A DNA stretch of 64,000 bases from an uncultured Agathobacter sp. (GCA_944381555.1 CALWLL010000002.1:62001-126000), one strand, 5' to 3'. Positions 17,652-26,786 are shown, numbered from the stretch's first letter. The notes: generated by a model from the letters alone, not told the origin. Numbers and translations are program-made.

Positions 17652-18281
17652 TTAAGCGCGGCGGTACTCCTTTACCCAGTCAACCAGAAAAGAAGAAATG
17701 GTTACGGTAATTAAAGAAAACACGATGCGGTTAAACGGAATATAACTAAGCGACAATACCAGCACTGTTAAATCTGTAAACAAATAGGCACGGGATAAGC
17801 GCCAATGCATTGTACGGGATATCGTCAATGCCAATGCATCGTCCCCTCCGCTTGAACCTCCCTGCCGTATAATCAGACCAACTCCAATTCCTACGAAGAT
17901 ACCTCCGCAGACTGCCGCAATCAGCGGATGGTCCGATAAGTCGGGCAGCATAGGCGGAAACTGCTCCCATAATTTATAAAACGCAGATACGCATGTGGTG
18001 GAAATGACAGACATTTTAATAAAACCTGTTCCCAGAAATTTATAGGCAAGAAGATAACAGGAAATATCCAGTATTGGGGTAATATAGGCCGGTGAGATTT
18101 GAAACCAGTGCTCAATCAGAAGCATCAGCCCGATAATACCCCCTTCTGTGATATTGGTCCGCTGGTGGATGTTATGGATTCCAAATGAACATATCATTGC
18201 ACCTGTTACGATAAGAAGTAATTTTTTGAATGTTAATCCATCTATCAGACTGCTCCAAAGAGCAGTAATACGTTGTTTCAT
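17652..18281 (-). CDS. YitT/YczE-family membrane protein
   Basis: The 209 residues form about five to six membrane segments. Family signatures include GIHNIHQRTNITEGGIIGLMLLIEHW near the N-terminus and GVGLIIRQGGSSGGDDALAL around residue 135-150, a glycine-rich loop typical of the YitT N-terminal domain. The usual C-terminal DUF2179 domain is missing, as in the short YczE form. Function in this family is poorly known. It is divergent from a MerR regulator across a shared promoter with a 19-bp spacer, so it is the likely target of that regulator. Confidence 0.85.
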   Translation of the reverse strand: MKQRITALWSSLIDGLTFKKLLLIVTGAMICSFGIHNIHQRTNITEGGIIGLMLLIEHWFQISPAYITPILDISCYLLAYKFLGTGFIKMSVISTTCVSAFYKLWEQFPPMLPDLSDHPLIAAVCGGIFVGIGVGLIIRQGGSSGGDDALALTISRTMHWRLSRAYLFTDLTVLVLSLSYIPFNRIVFSLITVTISSFLVDWVKEYRRA

Positions 18282-18317
18282 TGAAAAACCTCCTTGAAAA
18301 ACACCAGATTCTTATGT

Positions 18318-18348
18318 AGTATAAACTATATAGTAACTATAATGTCAA
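18318..18348 (-). promoter_or_regulatory. MerR-type promoter with 19-bp spacer for the YitT gene
   Basis: TTGACA (18343-18348) and TATACT (18318-18323) are separated by 19 bp rather than 17. The spacer contains the palindrome ACTATATAGT flanked by further TAGT/ACTA half sites. An overlong spacer with a centred dyad is the classic arrangement activated by MerR proteins, which untwist the DNA. Confidence 0.82.
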
Positions 18349-18358
18349 GGAGGTTATC

Positions 18359-19180
18359 ATGAAGAGTTATTTTTCAATCGGAGAACTGTCCAAACACCAG
18401 AACATATCCCGTCAGACCTTGATTTTTTATGATAAAATCGGGCTTTTCTGTCCTGCTTATGTAGATCCGGATAACGGATACCGCTATTACAGCTTTTCTC
18501 AGCTTGATTACTTGGATACCATTCTGATAATGAAAAAAATCGGGTTCTCACTCGATGAAATCAAAGAACATATGAAGCACTATACCATTGACAGCTCTAT
18601 CCTTGCCCTAAGAAAACAGCTTTCCGTTATTACACAGCAGATAGAAGAACTGCAAATGATTCAAAACCGCATTGAACACCGCTGTCTGCAAATGGAATAT
18701 TCTGTTTCCATTAAGGACAGCAGCAATGCTGTAACCTTAGAAAATGTGAAATGCCAGTACATTTTACTGCAAAAGGTTGAGCCCCCTTACTCTCTGGATA
18801 TGGTAAGCCTTGCTACCAAACAATGTTTTGTACGCGCCTTTAAAGAACAGTTCCCCATTTTTTTCCAAAGCGGAGCCATCATCCCTTACATAAACATTCA
18901 AAACGGCAGATATACGGAAGCTTCTTTCGCCTTTCTTCCTATCGAAAAGAGCAGCCGCAGCCCCGATATCAAAAAACTCCCTGCGGGATTATGCGTCTGC
19001 ACCCACCATATTGGCGATTATCTTTCCATTGGCAGAGCATATGAGCGGCTCCTTGATTACTGCAAGAAGAATCATTTGCAGATTATTTCTGATTCCTATG
19101 AGTTTGCCATAAATGATTATCTTTCTACCGGCGATGAAAACGAATACATTACAAAAATCATATTCTATGTAAACGCTTAG
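18359..19180 (+). CDS. MerR-family transcriptional regulator
   Basis: The N-terminal winged helix reads FSIGELSKHQNISRQTLIFYDKIGLFCP, then a wing NGYRYYSFSQLDYLDTI. A coiled coil follows (LRKQLSVITQQIEELQMIQNRI), and the C-terminal half looks like a GyrI-type small-molecule sensor domain of the BmrR kind. CAAGGAGG precedes the ATG. It probably controls the divergent YitT-type membrane protein through the 19-bp-spacer promoter. The last 4 bp overlap the convergent isomerase gene. The inducer cannot be predicted. Confidence 0.92.
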   Translation: MKSYFSIGELSKHQNISRQTLIFYDKIGLFCPAYVDPDNGYRYYSFSQLDYLDTILIMKKIGFSLDEIKEHMKHYTIDSSILALRKQLSVITQQIEELQMIQNRIEHRCLQMEYSVSIKDSSNAVTLENVKCQYILLQKVEPPYSLDMVSLATKQCFVRAFKEQFPIFFQSGAIIPYINIQNGRYTEASFAFLPIEKSSRSPDIKKLPAGLCVCTHHIGDYLSIGRAYERLLDYCKKNHLQIISDSYEFAINDYLSTGDENEYITKIIFYVNA

Positions 19181-20013
19181 GCATTATCCCATAAGTTCTG
19201 GAAAAACTCACGCGCCCGCACCGCATTATCCGGCTTTGTGTTTTCTAACGTTACATGCACATATGGCTTCTTTTCTTTTATAAACTTAACAATCGGCGCA
19301 TAGTTCATCATACCGGTTCCTGCCGCACAGGAAACTAATTTGCCTTCCTCTACAACAAAATCTTTGATATGAACCATTGCAATATCTTTTCCAAGAAGTT
19401 CTATGGCTCTTTCAATAATTTCTTCTCTCTGCTCATAGTTCCATGTTTCGAGAAGATTTACCGGATCGAAGATAATCTGAAGATTTGGCGAGTTGATGGT
19501 ATCCAGCACCTTTCTTGCCCGCTCCGGGGTATTTACGATGTGTCTTGCCACCGGCTCAATCGCAAAGATTACACCCATTTTCTCGGCATATTCTACAACC
19601 GGACGAAGATTTGCAATAAAAATATCCAGCGCTTCTTCGGTCCAGTTGGCCTCTTCGGTAGCATACTGCTCATTTACCGCTCCAGTCTCCGTTCCTACTA
19701 CACCGGTTCCCAAAAGTGAAGCAAAACGGATATGTGCAAGGTAACGGTTTTGGATTTTCTTAAGACTCTCCTTATTTGGATTTGCAAGATTTAAGTAACA
19801 TCCTAATACGGCAATATCCAGATTATTCTGTGCAAATATTTTTTTCAGATACATGGCAAATCCGGGCGTCAGTGCGCTATCATCCACCGGATACTCGGAG
19901 ATTACCTTTGATAATGCGAGATGTCCGCATAAAAATCCCTGTTCATGCGCAATTTTAAGTCTGTTTTCTAATGTTGTTTTTTCTATATCGTGTAAACGAA
20001 TTCCAAGCTGCAT
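19177..20013 (-). CDS. Sugar phosphate isomerase/epimerase-like TIM-barrel protein
   Basis: The 278 residues belong to the xylose isomerase-like (AP endonuclease 2) TIM-barrel superfamily. Metal-site blocks include FAIEPVARH, LQIIFDPVNLLE, MVHIKDF and HVTLENTKPDN. The substrate is unknown. It follows the uxaB-uxaA-uxaC-kduD operon with a terminator between, and its AGGAG site starts right after the U-tract, so some read-through would add it to the uronate pathway. An epimerase acting on a hexuronate or ketose is the natural guess, but the sequence does not prove it. Confidence 0.8.
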   Translation of the reverse strand: MQLGIRLHDIEKTTLENRLKIAHEQGFLCGHLALSKVISEYPVDDSALTPGFAMYLKKIFAQNNLDIAVLGCYLNLANPNKESLKKIQNRYLAHIRFASLLGTGVVGTETGAVNEQYATEEANWTEEALDIFIANLRPVVEYAEKMGVIFAIEPVARHIVNTPERARKVLDTINSPNLQIIFDPVNLLETWNYEQREEIIERAIELLGKDIAMVHIKDFVVEEGKLVSCAAGTGMMNYAPIVKFIKEKKPYVHVTLENTKPDNAVRAREFFQNLWDNA

Positions 20014-20025
20014 AATTCTCTCCTA

Positions 20026-20066
20026 ATAAAAAGCCCCAAGAGCCACCGCTGTGGCAGCACTTGGGG
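20026..20066 (-). terminator. Intrinsic terminator after kduD
   Basis: CCCCAAG and CTTGGGG arms enclose an inner GCCAC/GTGGC stem, followed on the minus strand by CTTTTTATT. It ends the uxaB-uxaA-uxaC-kduD operon 13 bp past the kduD stop, and the next gene's ribosome-binding site begins immediately after the U-tract. Confidence 0.85.
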
Positions 20067-20078
20067 AATATGTTTGTT

Positions 20079-20882
20079 CTATGAAGGCTGTTTTCCAATG
20101 TATGCTAAGATACCACCGTCAACGTAAAGGATATGTCCGTTTACGCCGTTGGAAGCCTCAGATGCAAGGAATACTGCCGGTCCCTGTAATTCTTCCGGCT
20201 GTAACCATCTGTTCGCAGGTGTTTTTGCACAGATAAACTGGTCGAATGGATGTCTGCTTCCATCCGGCTGAATCTCACGAAGCGGAGCTGTCTGTGGTGT
20301 TTCAATATATCCAGGTCCAATACCATTGCACTGAATATTATACTGGCCATATTCAGAGCAGATGTTTTTGGTCAGCATCTTTAATCCGCCCTTAGCCGCT
20401 GCATAAGCAGATACCGTTTCACGTCCAAGCTCTGACATCATAGAGCAGATGTTGATGATTTTTCCATGACCTTTTTCAATCATTGCCGGGATAACTGCTT
20501 TTGAAACGATAAATGGTGCATTTAAGTCAACATCAATTACTTTTCTGAACTCGTCTGCACTCATCTCATGCATTGGAATACGTCTGATGATACCAGCATT
20601 ATTAACTAAGATATCAATAACACCGACTTCTTCTTTAATCTGCGCTACCATTGCGTTTACCTGCTCTTCATCGGTAACATCACACACATAGCCATGCGCT
20701 TTGATTCCTTTTTCCGCATAATTTGCAAGACCTTTATCAACCAATTCCTGATTGATATCGTTAAAACATACGGTTGCGCCGGCTTCTGCGTATGCAGATG
20801 CAATCGCAAAACCGATTCCGTAAGAAGCTCCTGTTACAAGAGCAATTTTACCTTCTAATGAAAAATTTGTATATTGTGACAT
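20079..20882 (-). CDS. kduD: 2-dehydro-3-deoxy-D-gluconate 5-dehydrogenase (short-chain dehydrogenase)
   Basis: KduD reduces 2,5-diketo-3-deoxygluconate to KDG using NAD(P)H. The SDR features are complete: the dinucleotide motif VTGASYGIG at residues 16-24, NNAG near 95, and the catalytic Ser...Tyr-x-x-x-Lys as SAYAAAKGG near 155-160. The frame extends 22 codons further, but the ATG at 20882 has AAAGGAG at proper spacing and gives the normal length of 267 residues. It begins 26 bp past the uxaC stop, as last gene of the operon. Gluconate 5-dehydrogenase is an alternative substrate label; the operon and the kduI gene elsewhere favour KduD. Confidence 0.85.
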   Translation of the reverse strand: MSQYTNFSLEGKIALVTGASYGIGFAIASAYAEAGATVCFNDINQELVDKGLANYAEKGIKAHGYVCDVTDEEQVNAMVAQIKEEVGVIDILVNNAGIIRRIPMHEMSADEFRKVIDVDLNAPFIVSKAVIPAMIEKGHGKIINICSMMSELGRETVSAYAAAKGGLKMLTKNICSEYGQYNIQCNGIGPGYIETPQTAPLREIQPDGSRHPFDQFICAKTPANRWLQPEELQGPAVFLASEASNGVNGHILYVDGGILAYIGKQPS

Positions 20883-20907
20883 TTCAATTCTCCTTTCCTG
20901 CAATTGA

Positions 20908-22266
20908 TTAAAATTTAAAGTAGTTTTTGGCATTGTAGTAGCAAACACCCTGTACGATTTCTTTTAATGTATCGTAATCCTGCGGATATTCGTTCTCTTC
21001 TACCCATTTTCCGATAAGGTTACAGAATATGCGTCTGAAGTATTCATGACGTGGGTAGGATACAAAGCTGCGGCTGTCTGTCAGCATACCTACGAAACGG
21101 GAAATCATTCCAAGGTTTGCAAGAGACATCATCTGATTCTCCATACCATCACGCTGGTCATTAAACCACCAGCCGGAGCCAAACTGGATTTTTCCTGCGC
21201 AGGTAGCGTCCTGGAAACATCCAAGCATCGTTCCAAGTACATAATTGTCCTTTGGATTTAAGGTATAAAGAATTGTTTTTGGAAGAACATTGTCATATTC
21301 CAGGTTATTTAAGAATGCCGCCAAATCTTCTGCTATGCAGAGGTCATTGATGGAGTCAAAGCCTGTATCCGCGCCTAATTTATCATACATTCTTCTGTTG
21401 TTGTTACGAAGCGCTCCGATATGAAGCTGCATAGCCCATCCAAGACGTGTGTACTCTGTCGCACATACTTTTAACATTTCTGTTTTGAATGCATCAACCT
21501 CTGCTTTTGTAAGTTCTTCTCCTGCCATACGCTTGTTAAATGCTGCTTCTGCATCGCCGATACAGAATGGGACATATTCTAACGCATGGTCAGAAAGACG
21601 ACAGCCATGTGCATCAAAATATGCTATTCTTTCTTTCATCCAGTTTACAAGCTCTGCGTAAGTCTTAATGCCAACCTGCCTGATGTATGGAACGAAGGTT
21701 TCTTTTCCAATCTCAACAGCCTTATCCGGGCGGAATGTAGGAAGAACTTTCGTAGAAAAGTCTTTGAGCTTTTCATGGTATTCTAACGTATCGGCCGGGT
21801 CGTCTGTAGTACATACCACTTCAACATTAGACCTCTTAATTAAATTCTGCGCGCTGTATTCCGGTTTTGCAAGGCATTCGTTTACCCTGTTCCAGATAGA
21901 TTCACAGGTAGCCTCGGAAAGCTGCTCTTCAATACCAAAGTATCTTTTTAATTCCAGATGCGTCCAATGATATAATGGGTTTCCAATCAGATATGGCATG
22001 GTTTTTGCAAATGCTTTGAATTTTTCATATTCATCAGCACCGCCTGTAATATATTCTTCGTCTACGCCGTTTGTTCTCATCTGACGCCATTTGTAATGGT
22101 CTCCGCCAAGGAATAAGTCATAAGCATTTCTGAATTTATAATCTTCCGCAATCATTTGTGGATTCAAATGACAATGGTAATCAATAATCGGAAGATCCTT
22201 TACCATCTCATAGAGCTTTTTTGCAGGCTCATTTTTAAGCATAAAATCATCTTTAATAAAACTCAT
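20908..22266 (-). CDS. uxaC: Uronate isomerase
   Basis: UxaC converts D-galacturonate to D-tagaturonate and D-glucuronate to D-fructuronate. It is an amidohydrolase-superfamily TIM barrel. The metal-binding HxH is seen as DYHCHLNPQMIAEDY, and other family blocks are GGDHYKWRQMRTNGV, FGSGWWFNDQRDGM and the C-terminal LTDSRSFVSYPRHEYFRRI. At 452 residues it is near the usual length. The start overlaps the uxaA stop as ATGA, with a GGAGGGAG site inside uxaA. Confidence 0.96.
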   Translation of the reverse strand: MSFIKDDFMLKNEPAKKLYEMVKDLPIIDYHCHLNPQMIAEDYKFRNAYDLFLGGDHYKWRQMRTNGVDEEYITGGADEYEKFKAFAKTMPYLIGNPLYHWTHLELKRYFGIEEQLSEATCESIWNRVNECLAKPEYSAQNLIKRSNVEVVCTTDDPADTLEYHEKLKDFSTKVLPTFRPDKAVEIGKETFVPYIRQVGIKTYAELVNWMKERIAYFDAHGCRLSDHALEYVPFCIGDAEAAFNKRMAGEELTKAEVDAFKTEMLKVCATEYTRLGWAMQLHIGALRNNNRRMYDKLGADTGFDSINDLCIAEDLAAFLNNLEYDNVLPKTILYTLNPKDNYVLGTMLGCFQDATCAGKIQFGSGWWFNDQRDGMENQMMSLANLGMISRFVGMLTDSRSFVSYPRHEYFRRIFCNLIGKWVEENEYPQDYDTLKEIVQGVCYYNAKNYFKF

Positions 22267-23633
22267 AGTGTTACTCCCTCCTTAAAGATTGAAATCTCAT
22301 GGTATCCATGAATTTCATTTTTAGTCTCTTCGCCTTCTGCAACTTTAATAATATATTCAAACAGCTCATCGGTCAATGGATTTCCATCTAAAGTTGGACT
22401 GGCATCAAAATCAATCCAGTTTGCTTTCTTAACTGCCAGATTATGGTTTGTTGCAATCTTAACAGTTGGAACAGCACTGCCGACCGGCGTGCCTCTTCCC
22501 GTTGTAAAAAGTATCATCTGGACACCTGCGGCCATTAAGTTTGTAATCGCAACAATGTCATTTCCCGGTCCGTTTAAAAGAGAGAGTCCGCACTTGGTTA
22601 GTCTGTCGCCATAATCAAGAACATCTACCACCTTAGAATGACCGCCTTTTTGAATACATCCTAAGGATTTTTCTTCCAGTGTTGTAATTCCGCCCTTTTT
22701 GTTTCCCGGTGACGGATTTTCATAAATTACCTGATTATGTCTGGTGTAGTAATCCTTAAAGTTGTTGATAAGAGCAACGGTCTTTTGGAAAACTTCTTCG
22801 TTCTCACATCTTTGCATGAGAAGATGTTCTGCGCCAAACATTTCCGGCACCTCAGTAAGCACGCAGCTTCCGCCCATTGCAATAACCTTGTCTGAAAGAC
22901 GTCCTACCAGCGGATTTCCTGTAATTCCGCTATATCCGTCGCTTCCTCCGCATTTTAATCCGATACGAAGCTTTGATACCGGAACCTCCGTACGCTTAAA
23001 GGTATCTGCGTAAGCCTGTAATTCTTTTACAATCTTAATCCCCTCTGCCACTTCATCTTCGTATTCCTGACATACAAGGAATTTTACGCGGTCCGGATTG
23101 TATTCTCCAAGCACCTCTTTGAATACATCAATATTGTTATTCTCACAGCCAAGTCCAAGCACTAAGACTCCGGCTGCATTCGGATGCTTTACCATGCCTG
23201 CCAGTACCTTCTGCGTTGTCAACTGGTCGTCCCCAAGCTGTGAGCAGCCAAATGGATGCGTAAAACATCTCGCGCCTGTTGCTCTTGCAATTTCTTCTGC
23301 AATCTTATTAACACAGCCTACGGTATTTACAATCCATACTTCATTACGAATACCGACATCACCGTTCTCTCTTACATATCCTTTGAACGTTCTGCCTGTA
23401 TCCTCCTTTGGGATATCATAAAATACCGGCTTGTAAGTATATTCCAGATTTCCCGAAAGATTGGTCTTGATATTGTGCGTATGTACATGTTCTCCTTTTT
23501 TTATATCACAAACAGCGTGTCCTATGGGATTTCCGTATTTGATGATATTTTCTCCCTCTGCGATATCGCACAGCGCATATTTATGACCATCTTCTAAGTT
23601 AATATCTACATTATCAAGTGGATGAATTAACAT
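22263..23633 (-). CDS. uxaA: Altronate dehydratase
   Basis: UxaA dehydrates D-altronate to KDG. The N-terminal SAF domain (GENIIKYGNPIGHAVCDIKKGEHVHTHNI) precedes the large catalytic region with GYVRENGDVGIRNEVWIVNTVGCVN, conserved cysteines in TVGCVNK, HPFGCSQLGDD and GLGCENNNID, and GLKCGGSDGYSGITGNPLVG. The length of 456 residues is slightly below the E. coli enzyme. Its first codons overlap the end of uxaB by 7 bp and its last overlap uxaC by 4 bp, so all three are translationally coupled. Confidence 0.96.
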   Translation of the reverse strand: MLIHPLDNVDINLEDGHKYALCDIAEGENIIKYGNPIGHAVCDIKKGEHVHTHNIKTNLSGNLEYTYKPVFYDIPKEDTGRTFKGYVRENGDVGIRNEVWIVNTVGCVNKIAEEIARATGARCFTHPFGCSQLGDDQLTTQKVLAGMVKHPNAAGVLVLGLGCENNNIDVFKEVLGEYNPDRVKFLVCQEYEDEVAEGIKIVKELQAYADTFKRTEVPVSKLRIGLKCGGSDGYSGITGNPLVGRLSDKVIAMGGSCVLTEVPEMFGAEHLLMQRCENEEVFQKTVALINNFKDYYTRHNQVIYENPSPGNKKGGITTLEEKSLGCIQKGGHSKVVDVLDYGDRLTKCGLSLLNGPGNDIVAITNLMAAGVQMILFTTGRGTPVGSAVPTVKIATNHNLAVKKANWIDFDASPTLDGNPLTDELFEYIIKVAEGEETKNEIHGYHEISIFKEGVTL

Positions 23634-24883
23634 TTTTCAATCTCCTCTGCAAGGTATGAGATATCCTCGCCCCACAAATCTGCATTGGCAAGAATCTCAA
23701 CGGTTGAATGATTCTTCATAAATTCTATTACATCAGCATCATCATTTGTCATGTCGGTCTTATAGAATTCGATAAGTTTCTTGAAAGAAAACAGTAATGT
23801 CTTTGGCATCTTATTGTATCTCTTGATGTACTCAAGGATGGATGGAAGTACTCTTACCTTGAATTTACTTACGGAGTTTAATGCAATTGCAGATAAATAA
23901 TGCTTGATATACGGATTTCCAAAACGCTCTAATACGCTGTTTGCGTAGCTTTCCAGCTCATCCTTTGGAAGGTCAAGCGTTGGAATGATTTCGTCAAATA
24001 CACATTTTCTGATATGCTCATACATAACCGGGTCATCAATGCAGCTCTTAACCGTGTCTTTTCCTTCAAGCAGTGCATAAGGAACTAATGATGTATGCGC
24101 GCCATTTAAGATACGAACCTTTCTGGTACGATACATTTCCAATTTGTCCGGTGTAATAATCACATTTAGGCCTGCCGCTGCAAAGTTAATCTCGCTTGCA
24201 AGGTCATAATCTGTTTCAATAACCCAAAGGTGGAAAAATTCCGAGGTATTTGCCATCTTGTCTTCATAGCCAAGTCCTAAGTCCTCACCTTTTGGATAAC
24301 CCGTATTGATACGGTCTACTAATGTATTGGTAAAGATATTCTCTTTTTCTACCCATTCCTTAAAATCATCACCTAAATTCCAAAGGTCCGCATACTGCAA
24401 AATGCATTTTTTGAGATTATCACCATTGCGGTTGATAAGCTCACATGGCAAGAAAATAAACCCTTTCAAACCGAGTTCAAATCTCTTCTTAAGCAGAAGC
24501 GTAACTTTAGCCGGAAACGTTTTCGGCGGGCAGTCTGTAATCTTGTCCGCGTCTGAAAATACAATACCGGATTCTGTTGTATTTGATACAATAAATCGAA
24601 AATCAGGGTTCTGGGCAAGCGCCATATACGCATCCCAATCTTCATAAGGCTTTACACAGCGGGAAATGACATCAATTTTCTTAACCTCTACCCCTTCGCT
24701 GCCGCGACAGATATGTGTATACACACAGTCCTGTGCGCTTAACATATCGCACATTCCCTGCTCGATTGGCTGAACAACTACTACTTTCCCGTTAAAATCC
24801 GTTGTCTCATTTACTTTTTGGAGCATCCAATCAACGAATCCACGTAAAAATCCGCCTTCCCCAAACTGAATTACTTTTTCCAT
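23627..24883 (-). CDS. uxaB: Tagaturonate reductase (altronate oxidoreductase)
   Basis: UxaB reduces D-tagaturonate to D-altronate with NADH. It belongs to the mannitol dehydrogenase family: nucleotide-binding QFGEGGFLRGFVDWML near the N-terminus, the catalytic region RKVRILNGAHTSLVPYALLEG with the Lys and Asn/His pair, and DEIIPTLDLP. The start at 24883 is chosen for AAAGGAAAGG upstream; an ATG 15 codons earlier has no site. As the first gene of uxaB-uxaA-uxaC-kduD it is divergent from the AraC regulator. Fructuronate reductase UxuB is related, but the UxaA/UxaC partners favour UxaB. Confidence 0.92.
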   Translation of the reverse strand: MEKVIQFGEGGFLRGFVDWMLQKVNETTDFNGKVVVVQPIEQGMCDMLSAQDCVYTHICRGSEGVEVKKIDVISRCVKPYEDWDAYMALAQNPDFRFIVSNTTESGIVFSDADKITDCPPKTFPAKVTLLLKKRFELGLKGFIFLPCELINRNGDNLKKCILQYADLWNLGDDFKEWVEKENIFTNTLVDRINTGYPKGEDLGLGYEDKMANTSEFFHLWVIETDYDLASEINFAAAGLNVIITPDKLEMYRTRKVRILNGAHTSLVPYALLEGKDTVKSCIDDPVMYEHIRKCVFDEIIPTLDLPKDELESYANSVLERFGNPYIKHYLSAIALNSVSKFKVRVLPSILEYIKRYNKMPKTLLFSFKKLIEFYKTDMTNDDADVIEFMKNHSTVEILANADLWGEDISYLAEEIEKC

Positions 24884-25059
24884 ATACCTTTCCTTTCTGT
24901 GACCTTTGCCACTCTTATTTTTCATCATATACTGCTAGGATAATTCTACATCAAAATTAAAAGGAAATCCTTAAAAAAATTAACTACAAACCACAAAAAT
25001 CTTGGTTTTTTTGATATCAGATGTTATAATTTAAAAAAACAACTTTAGAGGACAAGGAT
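24884..25059. promoter_or_regulatory. Divergent control region of uxaB and the AraC regulator
   Basis: For the plus-strand regulator gene, TTGGTT (25002-25007) and TATAAT (25025-25030) lie 17 bp apart. The -35 box sits inside CTTGGTTTTTTTGATAT (25001-25017), which matches CTTAGTTTTTTTGATAT at 39031-39047 in the other divergent pectin control region at 16 of 17 positions. A reversed variant, GTTAATTTTTTTAAGG, lies at 24969-24984. These are candidate binding sites of the AraC protein. I could not fix the uxaB promoter. Confidence 0.6.
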
Positions 25060-25914
25060 ATGAAAGGAAATATCGCAAAATACATACCAAACTATTATTA
25101 CAGCAAGGTTGTTGACATCTTAGGGCATGAATCTACCCATCATTACCATCATGCCTTTGAAATCTATTATATGAAAAGCGGAGAGTGTAATTATTTCATT
25201 GGAAACCGCTCTTATAAGGTGCTTCCGGGGGATGTTATCCTGATTCCCTCTTCTATCATTCACCGCACAAACTATGGCGGCATAGTACACTCGCGGCTTG
25301 TCATCAACTGCTCTAACGAATACATTCCTGCATCGGTTATGGAGCGCATTGGTTCTATCGGCCATCTGTACCGCAACAATAAAGTGCTTCGTCAATTAGA
25401 TGAGATTTTCGCAAAAATTGAAAAGGAGTATGAAAATGCAGATGTTCTTTCCTCTGATGTATTAAAATGCTATACCGCCGAGCTGTTCTTCCTCATTCTG
25501 CGTAATGAAAACGAACACGAAACAGAAAATGAGGAAAGCAATTTAGTTGTTCAGGCATTAAAATATATTCAGCACAATTACATGAACGAGGTCAAATTAT
25601 CCGCTGTAGCTAAGATGTCTTCTGTAAGCGCAGAGCATCTTTCCAGATTATTTAAAAAGGAGACTGGTTTTGGTTTCAATGAATATCTTACCATCCTCCG
25701 TCTTCAAAAAGCAGAATTTATGTTACGAAATGAACCGGGCAGAGCTGTCTGTGAGGTAGCATATGCCTGCGGATTTAATGATGGTAACTATTTTTCCTAT
25801 AAATTCAAAGAAGCCTACGGCATCTCTCCTTCCAAAATAAAAGGAAAAAAATATGACCAGCCACTACAAAAAAGCCTTGGAATAGGTTCTCGAATAAAGG
25901 AGGATAACGTATAA
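25060..25914 (+). CDS. AraC-family regulator of pectin/uronate genes
   Basis: The N-terminal cupin-type sensor (HHYHHAFEIYYMKSGECNYFIG, then LPGDVILIPSSIIHR) is followed by the paired helix-turn-helix domain at about 185-280, with LSAVAKMSSVSAEHLSRLFKKETGFGFNEYL and VCEVAYACGFNDGNYFSYKFKEAYGISPSKI. It would bind a sugar acid and activate the divergent uxa operon and probably its own transcript. The pectinesterase gene overlaps its stop by one base (TAATG), so the regulator and esterase are cotranscribed. Confidence 0.93.
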   Translation: MKGNIAKYIPNYYYSKVVDILGHESTHHYHHAFEIYYMKSGECNYFIGNRSYKVLPGDVILIPSSIIHRTNYGGIVHSRLVINCSNEYIPASVMERIGSIGHLYRNNKVLRQLDEIFAKIEKEYENADVLSSDVLKCYTAELFFLILRNENEHETENEESNLVVQALKYIQHNYMNEVKLSAVAKMSSVSAEHLSRLFKKETGFGFNEYLTILRLQKAEFMLRNEPGRAVCEVAYACGFNDGNYFSYKFKEAYGISPSKIKGKKYDQPLQKSLGIGSRIKEDNV

Positions 25915-26693
25915 TGCAATATCACATTTCAGACAGTAATATTACGATTGAAAATCAAACCTATACCGGTGCACATTATGGGCTTGAGGAACATGAAGAT
26001 GGCAGAAAATATGGGACTTTCCGCAGCTATACCGTTCTTGTAGACGGAGATAATGTCACCTTTCGCAATTGCACCTTTGAAAACACTTCCGGTCCCGGAA
26101 AAAAAGCAGGTCAGGCAATTGCACTCTATATTGACGGTGATAATATCCATTTGGAGAATTGTGTCCTTCGCGGTCATCAGGACACGCTGTTTTTAGCCCC
26201 TCTTCCGGAAAAGGAAATCATTCCCGGCGGCTTCTTAGGGCCTAAGCAGTTTACTCCTCGTTTTAACCGTACCGTTTATTTTAGGAACTGTATTATTGAA
26301 GGCGGCGTGGACTTCATCTTTGGCGGCGCAACTGCTTTTTTTGAAGACTGTGAATTTCGCAGTGTGGAGGAAGGATATATATTTGCTCCTTCTACTCCGA
26401 AAGATGTCCCTGTTGGTTTTGTAGCAGTCAACTGCCGCTTTACTGCTTCAGACAATGTTCCTGAGGGTTCCTGCTATATTGCCCGCCCTTGGCGCATCTA
26501 TGGAAAGGTTCGCATTGAAAACTGTTACTTAGGCTCTCACATTCATCCGCTAGGATGGGATGATTGGGGCAAGCCGGAATCTCATGCAACTGTGGATTTT
26601 GTGGAAGTGGATTCCTACGGACCGGGAGCCTCCCAAACAAGACCTTCCTATGTCCAGCTTTCCCGTTCACACGACCCTATAAAACCGCAATAA
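25914..26693 (+). CDS. Pectinesterase-like protein (CE8) without signal peptide
   Basis: This enzyme hydrolyses methyl esters of galacturonan. The CE8 beta-helix motifs are in place: QAIALYIDGD, the acid/base Asp90 in GHQDTLF, the nucleophile Asp133 in GGVDFIFGGA, and ARPWRIYG, corresponding to the usual GRPW. It is short (259 residues) because the N-terminal helix coils of exported esterases are missing. With no signal peptide it must act in the cytoplasm, presumably on imported methylated oligogalacturonides. It is translationally coupled to the AraC gene upstream. Confidence 0.9.
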   Translation: MQYHISDSNITIENQTYTGAHYGLEEHEDGRKYGTFRSYTVLVDGDNVTFRNCTFENTSGPGKKAGQAIALYIDGDNIHLENCVLRGHQDTLFLAPLPEKEIIPGGFLGPKQFTPRFNRTVYFRNCIIEGGVDFIFGGATAFFEDCEFRSVEEGYIFAPSTPKDVPVGFVAVNCRFTASDNVPEGSCYIARPWRIYGKVRIENCYLGSHIHPLGWDDWGKPESHATVDFVEVDSYGPGASQTRPSYVQLSRSHDPIKPQ

Positions 26694-26726
26694 TATGTCC
26701 TGATTATATGCAAATCCTGCATTTTC

Positions 26727-26770
26727 AAAAAGAACACCCGGCAACGGTAAATCCGCTTCCGAGTGTTCCT
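26727..26770 (-). terminator. Terminator between the pectinesterase and ABC ATPase genes
   Basis: GAACAC-CGG and CCG-GTGTTC arms (one C/A mismatch, paired as G-U on the minus strand) enclose about 17 nt. On the minus strand a run of five U follows, so it ends the long ABC/pectin operon. On the plus strand the tail CTTTATT is weaker. Confidence 0.75.
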
Positions 26771-26786
26771 TTATTATAATTTATTT

